45,267 nt of DNA, taken from a virus. Positions within the stretch are counted from its first letter, which is position 1, and each line of letters starts with the position of its first letter. The notes below the pieces were generated by a model. It had not been told where the DNA came from. It made no database searches and saw nothing but the letters and a program-made list of their open reading frames with translations. The translations under genes were made by a program, and so were the position numbers. The DNA is taken from the IMG/VR virus record IMGVR_UViG_3300046516_000729, positions 1-45,267 of that record, one strand, 5' to 3'. Positions 9,901-17,005 of the stretch are shown one piece after another.

Positions 9901-10158
9901 CTCTGGTGTCGTCGCCGCAGGAGCCGCAGGAGCCGCAGCCGGAACCTCCGGTGGAGGCGGCCCGGCAACGTCTGGCGCAGAACTCCATGGATCATTCGGA
10001 TCAAACGGCGGCTTAGCTGCGACTGGTGTCTCCGTCGGCGCGGTCTGTGCCGTCGTGAATGGCTTATTCGGATCAAACGGAGGCTTGTCTTCGGCCGCAG
10101 CTTGTATGGCCTCAAACGGCTTGCTCGGATCAAACGCTGGCTTTACTTCCTGATCCAT
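3958..10158 (-). CDS. giant internal virion (ejected) protein with metalloprotease motif, 2066 aa
   Basis: By size, position and features this is a podovirus-type internal/ejection protein delivered into the host with the DNA. The N-terminus (1-65) has three FDPxxPF/W repeats in Pro/Ala-rich sequence. Gly/Ala-rich hydrophobic stretches near 172-205 and 320-343 could insert in membranes. A zinc-protease signature HELGH (His947, Glu948, His951) is followed by TEWFAEQVARW, a possible third ligand. Near 1315 the motif PYFPSMRFGDY matches the PLxRFG-type region of large phage internal proteins. A further hydrophobic segment lies near 1695-1730. The start ATG overlaps the previous stop (TAATG). It is the last late gene and ends 11 nt inside the convergent helicase gene. 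Enzymatic activity is inferred from the motif only. Confidence 0.88.
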   Translation of the reverse strand: MDQEVKPAFDPSKPFEAIQAAAEDKPPFDPNKPFTTAQTAPTETPVAAKPPFDPNDPWSSAPDVAGPPPPEVPAAAPAAPAATTPEGPPPEHNAFMRGLVSGTLKQNPELMAEALEGMSHLAPESLRGKLQTGSQYLRDLAKSSPEEYNTKAGALFDSKNFGDVTTWAGEMLGQGIASSIPSMVTGAAGGVVGSLAGPVGTVAGGLAGAAVPSAGLNYGEVYKALKDEKVTPENSAKYAAIAAGPITALDVASLGTIWGKFFTSAAKTELNHAIAKRIAVEAAKGAGTEGVTEGIQDVIKNAMVSYVTGKPFLTAETGKSAIENIVGGALTGVVMGGGAGVFPGKAGPKGVPITPEDIQAVADQMKGLDGLPLKKPGGPPTDVPTTGGEPPPETPPVVMPTGEPDVHTIAKLTPGLGAAPTPIPTGPQISVDEVPQVRGEPVTSEAAVLPESVPVEGLYSRLRSWVEEKGPDKASAQRWNSILQQKDFTSEEMQDMNLSQMLMSVDPRETLTRQNLLDHLDANAITMQEVIRTPLDSGAKLAKQTQLLQQMDAVAQRDPTAKLANGTQYNIAHPEMQKLYDDYLALNDDRNWAKYQNQTTPGPRDAYVELTMHLPSRNVAGDPTQRDFVGGHYAEPNAVVAIRATIRKTLDGNPMALLEEVQSDLHQYGEKVGYGPTTEGKIPDAPFKDSWHQLGVTRFLMWAADNGIRHVAWADADEHMRRYSTAATPEALHQRRVGMQTFYNRETLGIVKRWSKRLGGTTGYTTIEGPNYQAQQLPTGEWGVFDANRPNPRPLAISATEALAQDYISRNTPNQPTRFRSLIIPQTGIDYINAGMPTHTSEKPTGKVTVEEAQGVSPHSVAAMQPLTESLQELIKQLNLGTDVKVVLHEKDVKLREANPNRPGIFKTRSYPNTYGLAKPGFGGPHEIHISVGTHKNAQSVWATMVHELGHVVEWTAYQKAPQNVRLAVDAAYDKFIEDQGKNPLMNSVIANRDNAVVNMENMRNFGASTLLSQIGPKKKIYWMSKTEWFAEQVARWGTSREKPLSLVEKFFSSLGNKIMNLFRTAKEKFGLPFEPIRELNDWLDSRTTGAPEFFSQVNAETNNQTTVDNKTKMGPEETPAPQQPETVVPKDAVDKLTKGNPTPEVKETMAYADKFNWLYKWALGLHQVAQRNLGIAPLQEYTETISVAQLTKQQVMIRAQEILKAWNRLGERQADAVSALIDDVTNMTYRTPDEIARKVSRHPTPQELQTLATKHGVSQQGLAVFGQIATSFQEHLTRYEAVLRNEANKITDETKRGLSNAAIDKQMAALRKQPYFPSMRFGDYTITVRDAAGKVIHFETFESRRTRDRAAAVIQSKYQVATDLMQLGKMDRQVRPLLGVPTQLLDMMSQKLNLSSLQRDALEQLKFELSPAQSFQHRFQHKNRTAGYSMDFRRAYANYFFHGANHLMKAMYADRLRALTAMTRDEVKGQYDVTKRHEIVSYMNDHLENWLDPKSDWAAIRSVAFLWSLAFSPAAAGQNLTQTLMTSYPFLAQQFGDVRAIGALANAGRKFTTFYKKGTLEHATEFDQQAMFQGMADGVIKETQAPELAGFAEGNTLGLGFGGNVLQRNAMKFNELGAGMFEMAEQVNRRLIFRAALQLALDNPNAKYVNNVVAKRKLTYEQRRAEGWTEAQARAYTAAIDATITTQFQYGREYAPRFMRGKARTVFVFKTFIQNYVVFLANYPQAAVRSLLVMGALGGLMGVPGADDLKEILKAIGWRMFGKDFDLDQEARKLLLQFTGEDAEGRNHADLILHGISRKGYGIPAFMDMLGGTVGVDIRMPTFDRSRSISAGTLLPVELGKLFGPPTQDQNAVIAGQAKQASGAIFGAGFDIYKALTNTQLDWKDSKRWEKAVPRGLSALMHSYRVGTEGGERTSTGSQIVKYDVRDPWQLMEVLGMGAGYTPYRQSLEWEKVLATNDASKLWDIRRQGLMRQFGNAAIGKDAAEVARVREAIVNFNRDLPPEAKGQAISSDTLRKSVETRARDRIIQEQGLPLHKKDIPIRREVDKLYPDSQRTIKKVPSNLTP

Positions 10159-10844
10159 TACTTATATGTCCCATCAGGTTGGAGAACATATGTGTGTCCG
10201 CCTTGTACGACGGTCGGAGGCTTTGCCGCCGCCCCGGCTGCGCCGCCTGCGCGTTCTGTACGTATCTGCTCACGGATTTGCGACCGTGTTTTGCCCTTAT
10301 ATTTCGCCACCTCTGGATCGTTCGGATCAGCCGCAATGTCATGTACGTTGTCGTACGCGTCTTTGACGTCAGCCTCCAACTGCTTATCCGCCTCACGTTG
10401 TGCGGTCTGTGCGTCCCTCTTTGCTTGTAGCGAATCCTGACGATCGAACCGCGCCTGCGTAGTGGCAGAGATACCGCCGAGGCCGCGACGTAGTGCCGAC
10501 TTCTCCGCAGTATCCGCTCTCTGCTGCGCAATCGCCATCCGTTGATTCGCGATGTCGAGTTTGTTCTGCGACTGTTGTTCCTCCAGGTCCGCCGCCTCTT
10601 GTCGTCCCACGGCTTCGCCACCCGCGCCAATGGCTTGACCGATCTGGCCGATCCCAGTTTGACCATACGCCATCGGCTGCATCAGCTGAAGCCCCATCTG
10701 CAACAACGCCGTGCGATTCGTGGGATTATCTAGGAACCCGCTCCACTGACTCGCGACAGCACTTGGTTGTACGATGTTTTTCGTCTGTGTATCATCAGGA
10801 GTATCCGCACCACTAAGCGCAGCACCTACATCATCGTCGGCCAT
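10158..10844 (-). CDS. putative internal virion protein, coiled coil
   Basis: 228 residues, unidentified by family. It starts MADDDVGAALSG, close to the start of its upstream neighbour (MADEDVGASFTG). A Gly/Met/Ala-rich stretch (MGLQLMQPMAYGQTGIGQ, about 50-70) is followed by a long charged Gln/Ala-rich helix (about 75-165) that should form a coiled coil, and a C-terminal KPPTVVQGGHTYVLQPDGTY hairpin-like end. Its position directly before the giant protein (TAATG overlap) and the composition suggest it is a second ejected or inner-core protein, comparable in role to T7 gp14/gp15; this is inference. Confidence 0.7.
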   Translation of the reverse strand: MADDDVGAALSGADTPDDTQTKNIVQPSAVASQWSGFLDNPTNRTALLQMGLQLMQPMAYGQTGIGQIGQAIGAGGEAVGRQEAADLEEQQSQNKLDIANQRMAIAQQRADTAEKSALRRGLGGISATTQARFDRQDSLQAKRDAQTAQREADKQLEADVKDAYDNVHDIAADPNDPEVAKYKGKTRSQIREQIRTERAGGAAGAAAKPPTVVQGGHTYVLQPDGTYK

Positions 10845-10847
10845 CGG

Positions 10848-11225
10848 TTATCTCCTTCGTGACGTCTGGATCGTAGACGGCGGCAACGGCGGCTCCTCGT
10901 TGAACGAATCAACAAATTGAAGAAACTTCCTCAACTCCCTCGGAGTCGTCGCGTGTATCTTCTGTGCCCCCAACTCCGCGGCCATCGGCGACGCCAATGG
11001 AATGGGCGCATTGCGTCCCTGTTGAATGTGCTCCAAATACGCTGGCTGTACCGATTGTGGAAGCTCTTCTAACGGATCGCCTGCGTCACTTCGCATTTCT
11101 CCCAACATCGGCGCGTACGGCCACGGCTCATTGGTGCGATCCACAAGATTCGGTGATTGACGAAAAAACTCGCTGACGCTCGGATAACGCCCCGTGAACG
11201 ACGCACCAACATCTTCGTCAGCCAT
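10848..11225 (-). CDS. small virion-associated protein, MADEDVGA N-terminus
   Basis: 125 residues, no recognised domain. The start MADEDVGASFTG is related to that of the next gene. The rest is Pro/Glu-rich with a predicted helical centre (TPRELRKFLQFVDSF) and an Arg-rich end. A GAGAGGAG site precedes the ATG, and only three bases separate its stop from the next gene. Tight packing among late genes suggests a structural or chaperone role for the ejected proteins. Confidence 0.65.
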   Translation of the reverse strand: MADEDVGASFTGRYPSVSEFFRQSPNLVDRTNEPWPYAPMLGEMRSDAGDPLEELPQSVQPAYLEHIQQGRNAPIPLASPMAAELGAQKIHATTPRELRKFLQFVDSFNEEPPLPPSTIQTSRRR

Positions 11226-11238
11226 AACTCAACTCCTC

Positions 11239-11892
11239 TCATCTCCCGAGCAAACGTCCCAACGATGACGTTGGAAGAACGCCGGTCCCTTGCGGCGTTG
11301 CATTGAGCGTCTGGAGTAACTGGAGTAAATTTCCACTCTTAATTGTCCCGCCAGATTTCGGAAGTGCTGGCGTACTCACCTGCGGTACTACCGGATTCGC
11401 TGGCATCTTGACGCCCCTAAGAGCCTCCGCAAACTTATCCGCCTTCGCCGGAGCCGCCGCCGCAGCAGCAGCAGCAGTCGCCGCTGGAGGCGTTATATCA
11501 AGCGGAGCGCCCGGTGCCGACGGCCCAATAGCTCTAGGCGTCGGCATCGGGACACCACCTGCGGGGGCGCCGCCGGTCAGCGCCGCCCCGACATCTGGAC
11601 TCAACTGATCTCGCCACGACGGAAGCCCCGCCGCATTAGCCGGCGGAGGAATGCCAGCACCTGCGGCTTTCGCCGCAATAGCATCGGGAATCCCCGCTGT
11701 TGGCATCGGTGGTGTCACTGGTGGCAACTGCGGCGGCACGGGCGGAATGTTGTCACCACCGCCCACCGGAATCATTCCTGGCGGATTAGGAACTGGCGTC
11801 GGGGGATACAACTGTTTCGCTCCAGCCAACTCATCAAGAATCGAAACACCACTCACGTTGGGATCGAACAATCCACTAAAATCGTCCGCCAT
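11239..11892 (-). CDS. Pro/Ala-rich virion-associated protein
   Basis: 217 residues, low complexity, rich in Pro, Gly and Ala, including a run of alanines near the centre (encoded around 11454-11480). It starts MADDFSGLFDPNVSG and carries an internal SPDVGAALTGG, so it contains both short motifs (FDPxx and DVGAALTG) found in neighbouring proteins. AGGAGA lies 6-7 bases before the ATG. The C-terminus (LLQLLQTLNATPQ) is helical. No family is recognised; a linker or scaffold role in the inner core is a guess from location. Confidence 0.65.
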   Translation of the reverse strand: MADDFSGLFDPNVSGVSILDELAGAKQLYPPTPVPNPPGMIPVGGGDNIPPVPPQLPPVTPPMPTAGIPDAIAAKAAGAGIPPPANAAGLPSWRDQLSPDVGAALTGGAPAGGVPMPTPRAIGPSAPGAPLDITPPAATAAAAAAAAPAKADKFAEALRGVKMPANPVVPQVSTPALPKSGGTIKSGNLLQLLQTLNATPQGTGVLPTSSLGRLLGR

Positions 11893-11901
11893 AACCGTCT
11901 C

Positions 11902-12762
11902 CTATCTTGTGAGGAATGGAAGTAATGCACCGATGCCAGCGCCCGCCGCCGTCCCGACGCCCGGCATAATCGCGGACCCCAACGACGCACCCGCCGCAGC
12001 GCCGCCGAGACCTTGCAGCAGTGGATTCGACGCCGGCACATTCGACGTCGATGTCGTACCGCCTCCGGGTAGACCCGACAGGAGTGACATGATTTCCTGA
12101 CTTTGAAGGAACGGCGCATACTGCGAGTAATTGAAGTTACTCACATCCTGTCCGAGCAACGCCTGTGCCATGTTCTGCCGAATGTCACCAACGTCCGACG
12201 TCGTCGCTGCCCCGACTGTCTGTGCTCCTTGTGTTGACGGCAATAACCCTAACGCTTTGAGTTGTGCATCAACGTTCGTGTTGTACGCATTGTTGAGGAT
12301 ATTCGCTGTAGCTGATCCTTCAGCCTGTGACTCACGACCGGCCGCCAGTCCCTCTGCGATACCCTGTCTGGAGCTTCCGAAGTTTCCTGTCTGCTCTGCA
12401 GAACTTCGAATAGCTGGCAACGTCGTCTCAGTAAGTCCTTGACGCAATGGCGTGAGCGCCGCATTTATATTTCCCTGTACTATAGGCGAGTTACTCACAT
12501 CCGTTGCGCCCGGACTCAGCCACGACTCCGACGTTCCGGCGCCTGCCTGACCGAGGTCCGTCTGTGTCCCCGCCGCTGTGAGCGCCCCTTCTTGGCCCGC
12601 CACCTGACTAGGATCAAACGGCGCAATCGTGGAGCCTTGGTATCGCTGCGGTACACTCGCAGCAAACTGCGTGACGCCCGGCATCGCAAGATTCATGAGT
12701 TGCCGTTGCTCTGGCGAGAGTACCTGCGTCGTCGTCTGCTGTTGTGGCTGACCTGTGCCCAT
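11902..12762 (-). CDS. putative internal/ejection protein with C-terminal membrane segment
   Basis: 286 residues. Gln/Ser/Thr-rich N-terminal half with APFDPSQVAG (about 47-56), a central helical region (GNFGSSRQGIAEGLAAGRES), and a C-terminal Gly/Ala-rich hydrophobic segment (LLQGLGGAAAGASLGSAIMP to the end) typical of membrane-active ejection proteins. TAGGAGAG precedes the ATG and doubles as the end of the upstream gene. In composition it resembles T7 gp14-type or P22 ejection proteins, but no homology can be shown by eye. Confidence 0.7.
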   Translation of the reverse strand: MGTGQPQQQTTTQVLSPEQRQLMNLAMPGVTQFAASVPQRYQGSTIAPFDPSQVAGQEGALTAAGTQTDLGQAGAGTSESWLSPGATDVSNSPIVQGNINAALTPLRQGLTETTLPAIRSSAEQTGNFGSSRQGIAEGLAAGRESQAEGSATANILNNAYNTNVDAQLKALGLLPSTQGAQTVGAATTSDVGDIRQNMAQALLGQDVSNFNYSQYAPFLQSQEIMSLLSGLPGGGTTSTSNVPASNPLLQGLGGAAAGASLGSAIMPGVGTAAGAGIGALLPFLTR

Positions 12763-12771
12763 GATACTCTC

Positions 12772-13248
12772 CTAGTTCAATGTAACGCGAGGCACAGAAC
12801 GAGTCCACACCGCCGCCTCACGAGTGAATCCTATACCACGCAACTTCGGTTCCCACCCTAACCGTCCTCGAATCTCAATCTCATCACACGAGTTGAGACG
12901 AGCGAAATCCGTAAACGTCGCATCAAGCAACGGCAGCATGTCATCTTCGAATGCCCCAACGGCCCACGCAATGTTGAGTACCCTCATCGTCGGATACACA
13001 TTGACCATCGTCATAACAATGAGGGTCGCTTTCGGTGGTCGTCCAACGCCCCACATCTGCATCGTAGCATTAGCGATCGAGGTACAAATATATTCCTTCG
13101 TCCAATGCCGCCACGTATGCGGGACTCGATCCAGCGCAGCTTCTAAGTATTCCCAGAACTGGAAAAACTCTTCGACCGTGAATTGCGTCAACGCATATCG
13201 CGGAGCCGCATGAGCATCACTGGCATCATACGATGTTCCGATAGTCAT
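12772..13248 (-). CDS. virion-associated protein, acetyltransferase-like fold suspected
   Basis: 158 residues starting at ATG 13248, which overlaps the upstream stop (ATGA); a GTG at 13260 in frame is an alternative. The pattern IVMTMVNVYPTMRVLNI, then DATFTDFARLNSCDEIEIRGRLGW, then LRGIGFTREAAVW resembles a family of podovirus internal proteins whose fold looks like a GNAT acetyltransferase without clear catalytic residues. It lies between the tail protein genes and the ejected-protein genes, consistent with an internal virion protein. Function is not established. Confidence 0.65.
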   Translation of the reverse strand: MTIGTSYDASDAHAAPRYALTQFTVEEFFQFWEYLEAALDRVPHTWRHWTKEYICTSIANATMQMWGVGRPPKATLIVMTMVNVYPTMRVLNIAWAVGAFEDDMLPLLDATFTDFARLNSCDEIEIRGRLGWEPKLRGIGFTREAAVWTRSVPRVTLN

Positions 13249-13493
13249 AACTTCACCCACGCGGAACCTGTCCGCTGATACAGACCTCTACCACCGCCGG
13301 GATTCCAGACAGTGCCATCTGCGAACACCAGCATACCCTCAGTGATATGTGCTGGCGGAACCTTTAGGACTACGAATTGAACCCCATCAATAACGGCCGT
13401 CGACTGCGACACACGACGAAATTCTTCTTCGACCCACTTTCGAAGGTCACTTACGTTCTGTACGTCGGGGCATGTCGTCGGCAAATACGGCAT
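13245..13493 (-). CDS. small structural protein (fibre/tail-like C-terminus)
   Basis: 82 residues starting at ATG 13493, which overlaps the preceding stop (TGATG). The N-terminal half is helical and charged (DLRKWVEEEFRRVSQST). The C-terminal half (GMLVFADGTVWNPGGGRGLYQRTGSAWVKL) is the short beta-rich end common in phage fibre and tail-tip proteins. The shape, an N-terminal coiled coil with a small C-terminal head, suggests a trimeric tail or head-decoration component. Confidence 0.65.
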   Translation of the reverse strand: MPYLPTTCPDVQNVSDLRKWVEEEFRRVSQSTAVIDGVQFVVLKVPPAHITEGMLVFADGTVWNPGGGRGLYQRTGSAWVKL

Positions 13494-15115
13494 CAATACG
13501 GTCCTAGTACTTCGACATTAATTGAGTATCCATCCAGCTTCCACGCCGCGCCAGTCGTCGCAGAGAACTCTATCGAAACGGCTTTACCGCAGCCCGGAAG
13601 ACTCTCGTTTGTAATTGCATTTATCCACGAATCCGTCGTTGGATTAAATGTTGTGTAATCCTGCCACGTCAACGCCCCCTCAAGTATTTGACGAAATCCT
13701 ACACGCACCCGAATCGGATTCCCGCCACTCAATTTGGGCCACACCGAATCGACCATTTTCATTTGCTTAAAGTCATTGATCGGACTGCCATCCGTCTTTC
13801 GTCCAACAATGCCAAGGTCTTCTCGTACCAGCGTTGGCGCGAATGCCACGCCATCCCGTGTCGTACCGCTATCCAGTTGATAGAACCTATAATTGGTGTA
13901 CGATAAATCCTTCTGTGGATCAGGAGCCGACAATACGATTTTCTGTCTGAACACTTGCGACCACGCCCCCGTATCCGTGTCCCAGATGTCCGTCCCGTCC
14001 GACCAAAGTTCACCTGCCGCTCCTTGGATGTCACCAAGTACCGCATTACGGAATGTAATGTTACTCGCAAAGCTAATCGCGCCCTTTCCGGCCTTGGCAT
14101 TCCAAATAAGCGCCCTCGACGGCTGGACCTGACCAGCTTCGGGGTAGCAGAACCAAACTTCGTCTTTAACTTTATTCAGAAAAATAAAACTCGTTCCCGA
14201 CGCATCACGATTCATAGTACCAAACAGTGTCTGCCGTTGTCTATCCGTCAAAATACTATCGACGGAGTTTCCATTATGAATAATGATGTCGTCCTGCGTC
14301 ACAACAACGTGCTTCAATCCAGTAATGTCCGTACACACGCAACGTGGACCAAGTATACCCACGTCAGCGAGGAACGTATCAAACTGGAATATAAATTGTC
14401 CCCCAATAAACGTCATCTTCCAAACACTTCGTTCCTTGTAAATAAACATCGCAGCGCCCAACTGCGCTGCTTCCATAATGAAGCCTGAATTGACGTCTGG
14501 CAAATCTTTCCGCCCGCCTTCAACTGTGGGGTCGCCATAGGCCCAACTCGTCGGAACGGCCCCCGGCTGCGCCGGATTCGACCATTGTATCAGATGTGGG
14601 AACACCACACCAGTATCAGTAATGTTGAACGCAATAAGATAGCTCCCTAGATTCCGCATAATCTGCGTACGCATCGTCGTGGGCCAGTTCGCCAAGTTCT
14701 GCAACTTCAGTCCTGTCGAATACGCTCCACTCCACATTTGTGGAATGTCTACTCCATCATTAAGTATCGGCGTTCCGCCGAATACAAATCCATTCCAATT
14801 CGCCGTATCATTCGCCGCATAGTTGCCACCCGCCGTTCTGGTAATCTCGGTGTGCGTCGTCCCATCGAACACGTAACCTTTCGTGAGAGACGTGTACAAC
14901 CACCACGTCTGTGACGCACTTTTAACGGGCAACGAAAAATGAGGGGGCGCCAATGGCGTTCCAAATATCGCCGACCAACCATCCAGCACCGTCGGAGCGT
15001 TTTTGAAATAACGGACATTCTCCGCTAACGTCCACGCTTCCGGCGGAATCATGTATGGTGCTATGTCGTTGATCTGACCATATTTGGCCAGATCATTGAT
15101 TTCGACAACAGGCAT
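13493..15115 (-). CDS. tail tubular/stabilisation protein (gp12 or P22 gp10-like)
   Basis: 540 residues, all beta-type sequence, without signal peptide. The N-terminus (INDIAPYMIPPEAWTLAENV) followed by repeats of the type WWLYTSLTKGYVFDG and WNGFVFGGTPILNDG is what I expect of the propeller-like stabilisation proteins that plug podovirus tails. The QLGAAMFIYKERSVWKM and NGNSVDSILTDRQR segments fit the same family. It follows the lysis genes and precedes internal proteins; a podovirus tail tube needs one such protein and no other candidate exists here. Family placement is by pattern, not alignment. Confidence 0.75.
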   Translation of the reverse strand: MPVVEINDLAKYGQINDIAPYMIPPEAWTLAENVRYFKNAPTVLDGWSAIFGTPLAPPHFSLPVKSASQTWWLYTSLTKGYVFDGTTHTEITRTAGGNYAANDTANWNGFVFGGTPILNDGVDIPQMWSGAYSTGLKLQNLANWPTTMRTQIMRNLGSYLIAFNITDTGVVFPHLIQWSNPAQPGAVPTSWAYGDPTVEGGRKDLPDVNSGFIMEAAQLGAAMFIYKERSVWKMTFIGGQFIFQFDTFLADVGILGPRCVCTDITGLKHVVVTQDDIIIHNGNSVDSILTDRQRQTLFGTMNRDASGTSFIFLNKVKDEVWFCYPEAGQVQPSRALIWNAKAGKGAISFASNITFRNAVLGDIQGAAGELWSDGTDIWDTDTGAWSQVFRQKIVLSAPDPQKDLSYTNYRFYQLDSGTTRDGVAFAPTLVREDLGIVGRKTDGSPINDFKQMKMVDSVWPKLSGGNPIRVRVGFRQILEGALTWQDYTTFNPTTDSWINAITNESLPGCGKAVSIEFSATTGAAWKLDGYSINVEVLGPY

Positions 15116-15123
15116 TGTAGCCT

Positions 15124-15525
15124 CTATTTTTTTGAACTCGTATCGTGCATCTGCGACTTCGGAGCCTCATGAGTCTTTGTGGGATCATACGTCGACGCTG
15201 GCTGAATCTTCGGGTCTTTCGTCGGATCATGCCCCTTCGGCGCCGCCTCTGTTGCCGGAGGTCTCGCCTTCGCCTTAAGCTCTTTAAGGTCCTCCGCATT
15301 TGCCGTCCGTGCCATCATCTCGTCGGTGTCATGAATGATGACCGGTCCAATATCACGAATGACCAGTTTCTGCCCCGCCGATATGCCCGCTGTGCATTCG
15401 ATCTTCTCGCCTTCGAGTATGATCTGATTGAGGTCTTCGACCCCATTCGCATCTATCATACTGACCGCTGCCCTCGCGACGTCTTCATCGCCCGGATTCG
15501 TAACCAACTTGATTTTGAACTGCAT
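15124..15525 (-). CDS. hypothetical late protein, charged Pro/Lys-rich tail
   Basis: 133 residues, not recognised. Residues 1-75 look like a small alpha/beta domain (MQFKIKLVTNP...QNLIVI-type strands, GEKIECTAGISAGQKLVIRD). Residues 80-133 are a disordered Lys/Pro/Thr-rich tail with the repeated DPTKD/DPTKT element. It starts one base after the amidase stop, so it is probably co-translated with lysis genes, but the composition does not suggest a lysis role. Confidence 0.65.
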   Translation of the reverse strand: MQFKIKLVTNPGDEDVARAAVSMIDANGVEDLNQIILEGEKIECTAGISAGQKLVIRDIGPVIIHDTDEMMARTANAEDLKELKAKARPPATEAAPKGHDPTKDPKIQPASTYDPTKTHEAPKSQMHDTSSKK

Positions 15526-15526
15526 C

Positions 15527-16483
15527 TTAGTCTCCTTCAGTGTATGGGAATATAACTTCTACTTCGTCGTCAGTCTCCAGCCCCAAGTCCTTCATAAGTG
15601 ACGGACTAATGTCCGCCACCCGTCCCGTTTTTTCGTGCGGCCCCCAATCCGCCGGGAACGCCGTCAACGCAACTCCAGATCGCACACTTCTAACCAACGC
15701 CACACCACTGAGTAGCATCGAGTGTGGCGTTTTATCATAGTTCCACCGACACGCAATATAGTGGACGTGCGGATTAAGTCTCCTCGCGAGACCACTGGTA
15801 TCCTCTGGCTGGAACGGCAAGAACAGATGCTCCGCCTGTTCTATCTGCTGAATGAATGCTAATCCTTCATCCTCAGACACTCCCGTATCATCGGGCCCGC
15901 CAAACCACGAAACACTTCCAATCAACGCCACCAGCGGCGCATCAGTCGTTGGCGGTGACGGGGCGACGTCAGAATCTCCATACAACGCACCCGCAATAGC
16001 GAGGCAGACATCGTGGAAGTTTTTATCATACACCTGTGCGTCAGACTCGGAATCCACGAAACACACCTCAATGAGTATCGCAGGCTCACTCGTGTTGTTG
16101 AGGAAAAATAAATCAGTTCGTTTCTTCGCCCCGCGATTTACAAAGCCACAACTCGCAATCGCCAACGACACCTGACTGGCAAGTTCGTTTTGTGTCACGT
16201 ACAACACCTCAGTGCCCATCGGCTTCGTCGTCTCAACATAAGCATTGAAGTGGACAGAGACATCTAAGTCTCTCTCATGCATATTGTGAAAATCCACAAT
16301 CCGATTAAGATTCTCGTTCTGCGTCGTAGAAATATCGTCATGATACGTCGTGACTTCAACGTGAGCATCGCGGAGGCATATTGCAACCTCCTCGACAACC
16401 CTTCTGGCTTCATCGACCTCATCAATGACGCCACTGGCCCCACGAACAAACTTCCCGTGCCCCGACGACATAATGATATTCAT
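15527..16483 (-). CDS. endolysin: N-acetylmuramoyl-L-alanine amidase (Amidase_3) with C-terminal domain
   Basis: 318 residues from ATG 16483 (an in-frame TTG lies one codon earlier). It cleaves the amide bond between muramic acid and the peptide stem of peptidoglycan. Amidase_3 zinc ligands are visible: His9 in SSGHGK, Glu22 in VIDEVDE, His78 in DVSVHFNA, with catalytic Glu139 in AILIEVCF. After a Pro-rich linker (about 178-185), the C-terminal domain has TAFPADWGPHEKTGRVADIS and LGLETDDEVEVI, resembling a double-psi barrel seen fused to phage amidases, possibly for wall binding. No signal peptide, so export needs the holin. The start overlaps the holin stop (TGATG). Confidence 0.93.
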   Translation of the reverse strand: MNIIMSSGHGKFVRGASGVIDEVDEARRVVEEVAICLRDAHVEVTTYHDDISTTQNENLNRIVDFHNMHERDLDVSVHFNAYVETTKPMGTEVLYVTQNELASQVSLAIASCGFVNRGAKKRTDLFFLNNTSEPAILIEVCFVDSESDAQVYDKNFHDVCLAIAGALYGDSDVAPSPPTTDAPLVALIGSVSWFGGPDDTGVSEDEGLAFIQQIEQAEHLFLPFQPEDTSGLARRLNPHVHYIACRWNYDKTPHSMLLSGVALVRSVRSGVALTAFPADWGPHEKTGRVADISPSLMKDLGLETDDEVEVIFPYTEGD

Positions 16484-16647
16484 CAATGTACTCCCGCAAC
16501 TCTACCAAGCCCGCCAATCAACTCACTCGCGATCCACAACGCAATCGCCATCGGAAGCAAGCTCCACGCGCCCACCGCACCGATCCGCGTCGCAATACAC
16601 GCGATTACGAACGCGAACACCAGAAGTATCAAACCGAGATTCGCCAT
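16483..16647 (-). CDS. putative holin, 54 aa, two membrane segments
   Basis: A short gene with a near-perfect ribosome-binding site (AGGAGGAAATT before the ATG). The product begins MANLGLILLVFAFVIACIAT, giving a first membrane helix; a second is formed by WSLLPMAIALWIASELIGG, and the tail GLGRVAGVH is short. Its stop overlaps the amidase start by one base. Small size, two hydrophobic helices and coupling to the endolysin make it the best holin candidate. The alternative is an antiholin, with the gene upstream as the holin. Confidence 0.8.
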   Translation of the reverse strand: MANLGLILLVFAFVIACIATRIGAVGAWSLLPMAIALWIASELIGGLGRVAGVH

Positions 16648-16656
16648 AATTTCCTC

Positions 16657-16929
16657 CTACGGATTTATGTTTAGTCTCTTAGTCATCACATCTACAACTC
16701 TCTCTAATCGCTCCTTGTTCTCCTTCGTCTGACTCTCTAACACCGTCAAACGATTATCGACTACCGCTAGATGCGGACTGCCGCGCGTCTCCATCGTCGC
16801 AACTCGATTTTCCAAATTCACCATATACGACAACCCCCACGCACCACCAGACACAAGTGCAAGAGCCTGCGCAATCAGGAAATAAACCAATGTCGCATTT
16901 TCCTTAGCCCATTGCTTGAGTTGGGTCAC
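16657..16929 (-). CDS. membrane-anchored coiled-coil protein (spanin/Rz-like or holin partner)
   Basis: 90 residues from a GTG start with AAGGGTGG upstream. One N-terminal membrane segment (about 13-38, ATLVYFLIAQALALVSGGAW) is followed by a periplasm- or cytoplasm-exposed coiled coil (NLENRVATMETRG to KERLERVVDVMTKRLN). This is the architecture of an inner-membrane spanin (Rz), though it precedes rather than follows the endolysin, and no lipoprotein partner is seen. It could instead be a signal-anchor holin. It starts the lysis cassette, nine bases before the 54-residue holin candidate. Confidence 0.75.
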   Translation of the reverse strand: MTQLKQWAKENATLVYFLIAQALALVSGGAWGLSYMVNLENRVATMETRGSPHLAVVDNRLTVLESQTKENKERLERVVDVMTKRLNINP

Positions 16930-16953
16930 GGACCACCCTTCATCTTACTGAAC

Positions 16954-16992
16954 TCACTCAGCGTTAGCGGCGGCTGGAAAATCAAATGCCAT
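16954..16992 (-). pseudogene. relic of a fibre gene start (MAFDFP...)
   Basis: A 12-codon frame MAFDFPAAANAE preserves the first six residues of the two neighbouring fibre genes (MAFDFPNSPTVGQT). It is preceded by GATGCGAGATTTCTG, one base longer than the GATGCGAGGCTCTGA/A junction found before both intact fibre starts. I read it as the remains of a further fibre cassette cut off after its sixth codon. The 76 bp here otherwise hold only the ribosome-binding region of the next gene. Confidence 0.7.
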
Positions 16993-17005
16993 CAGAAATC
17001 TCGCA

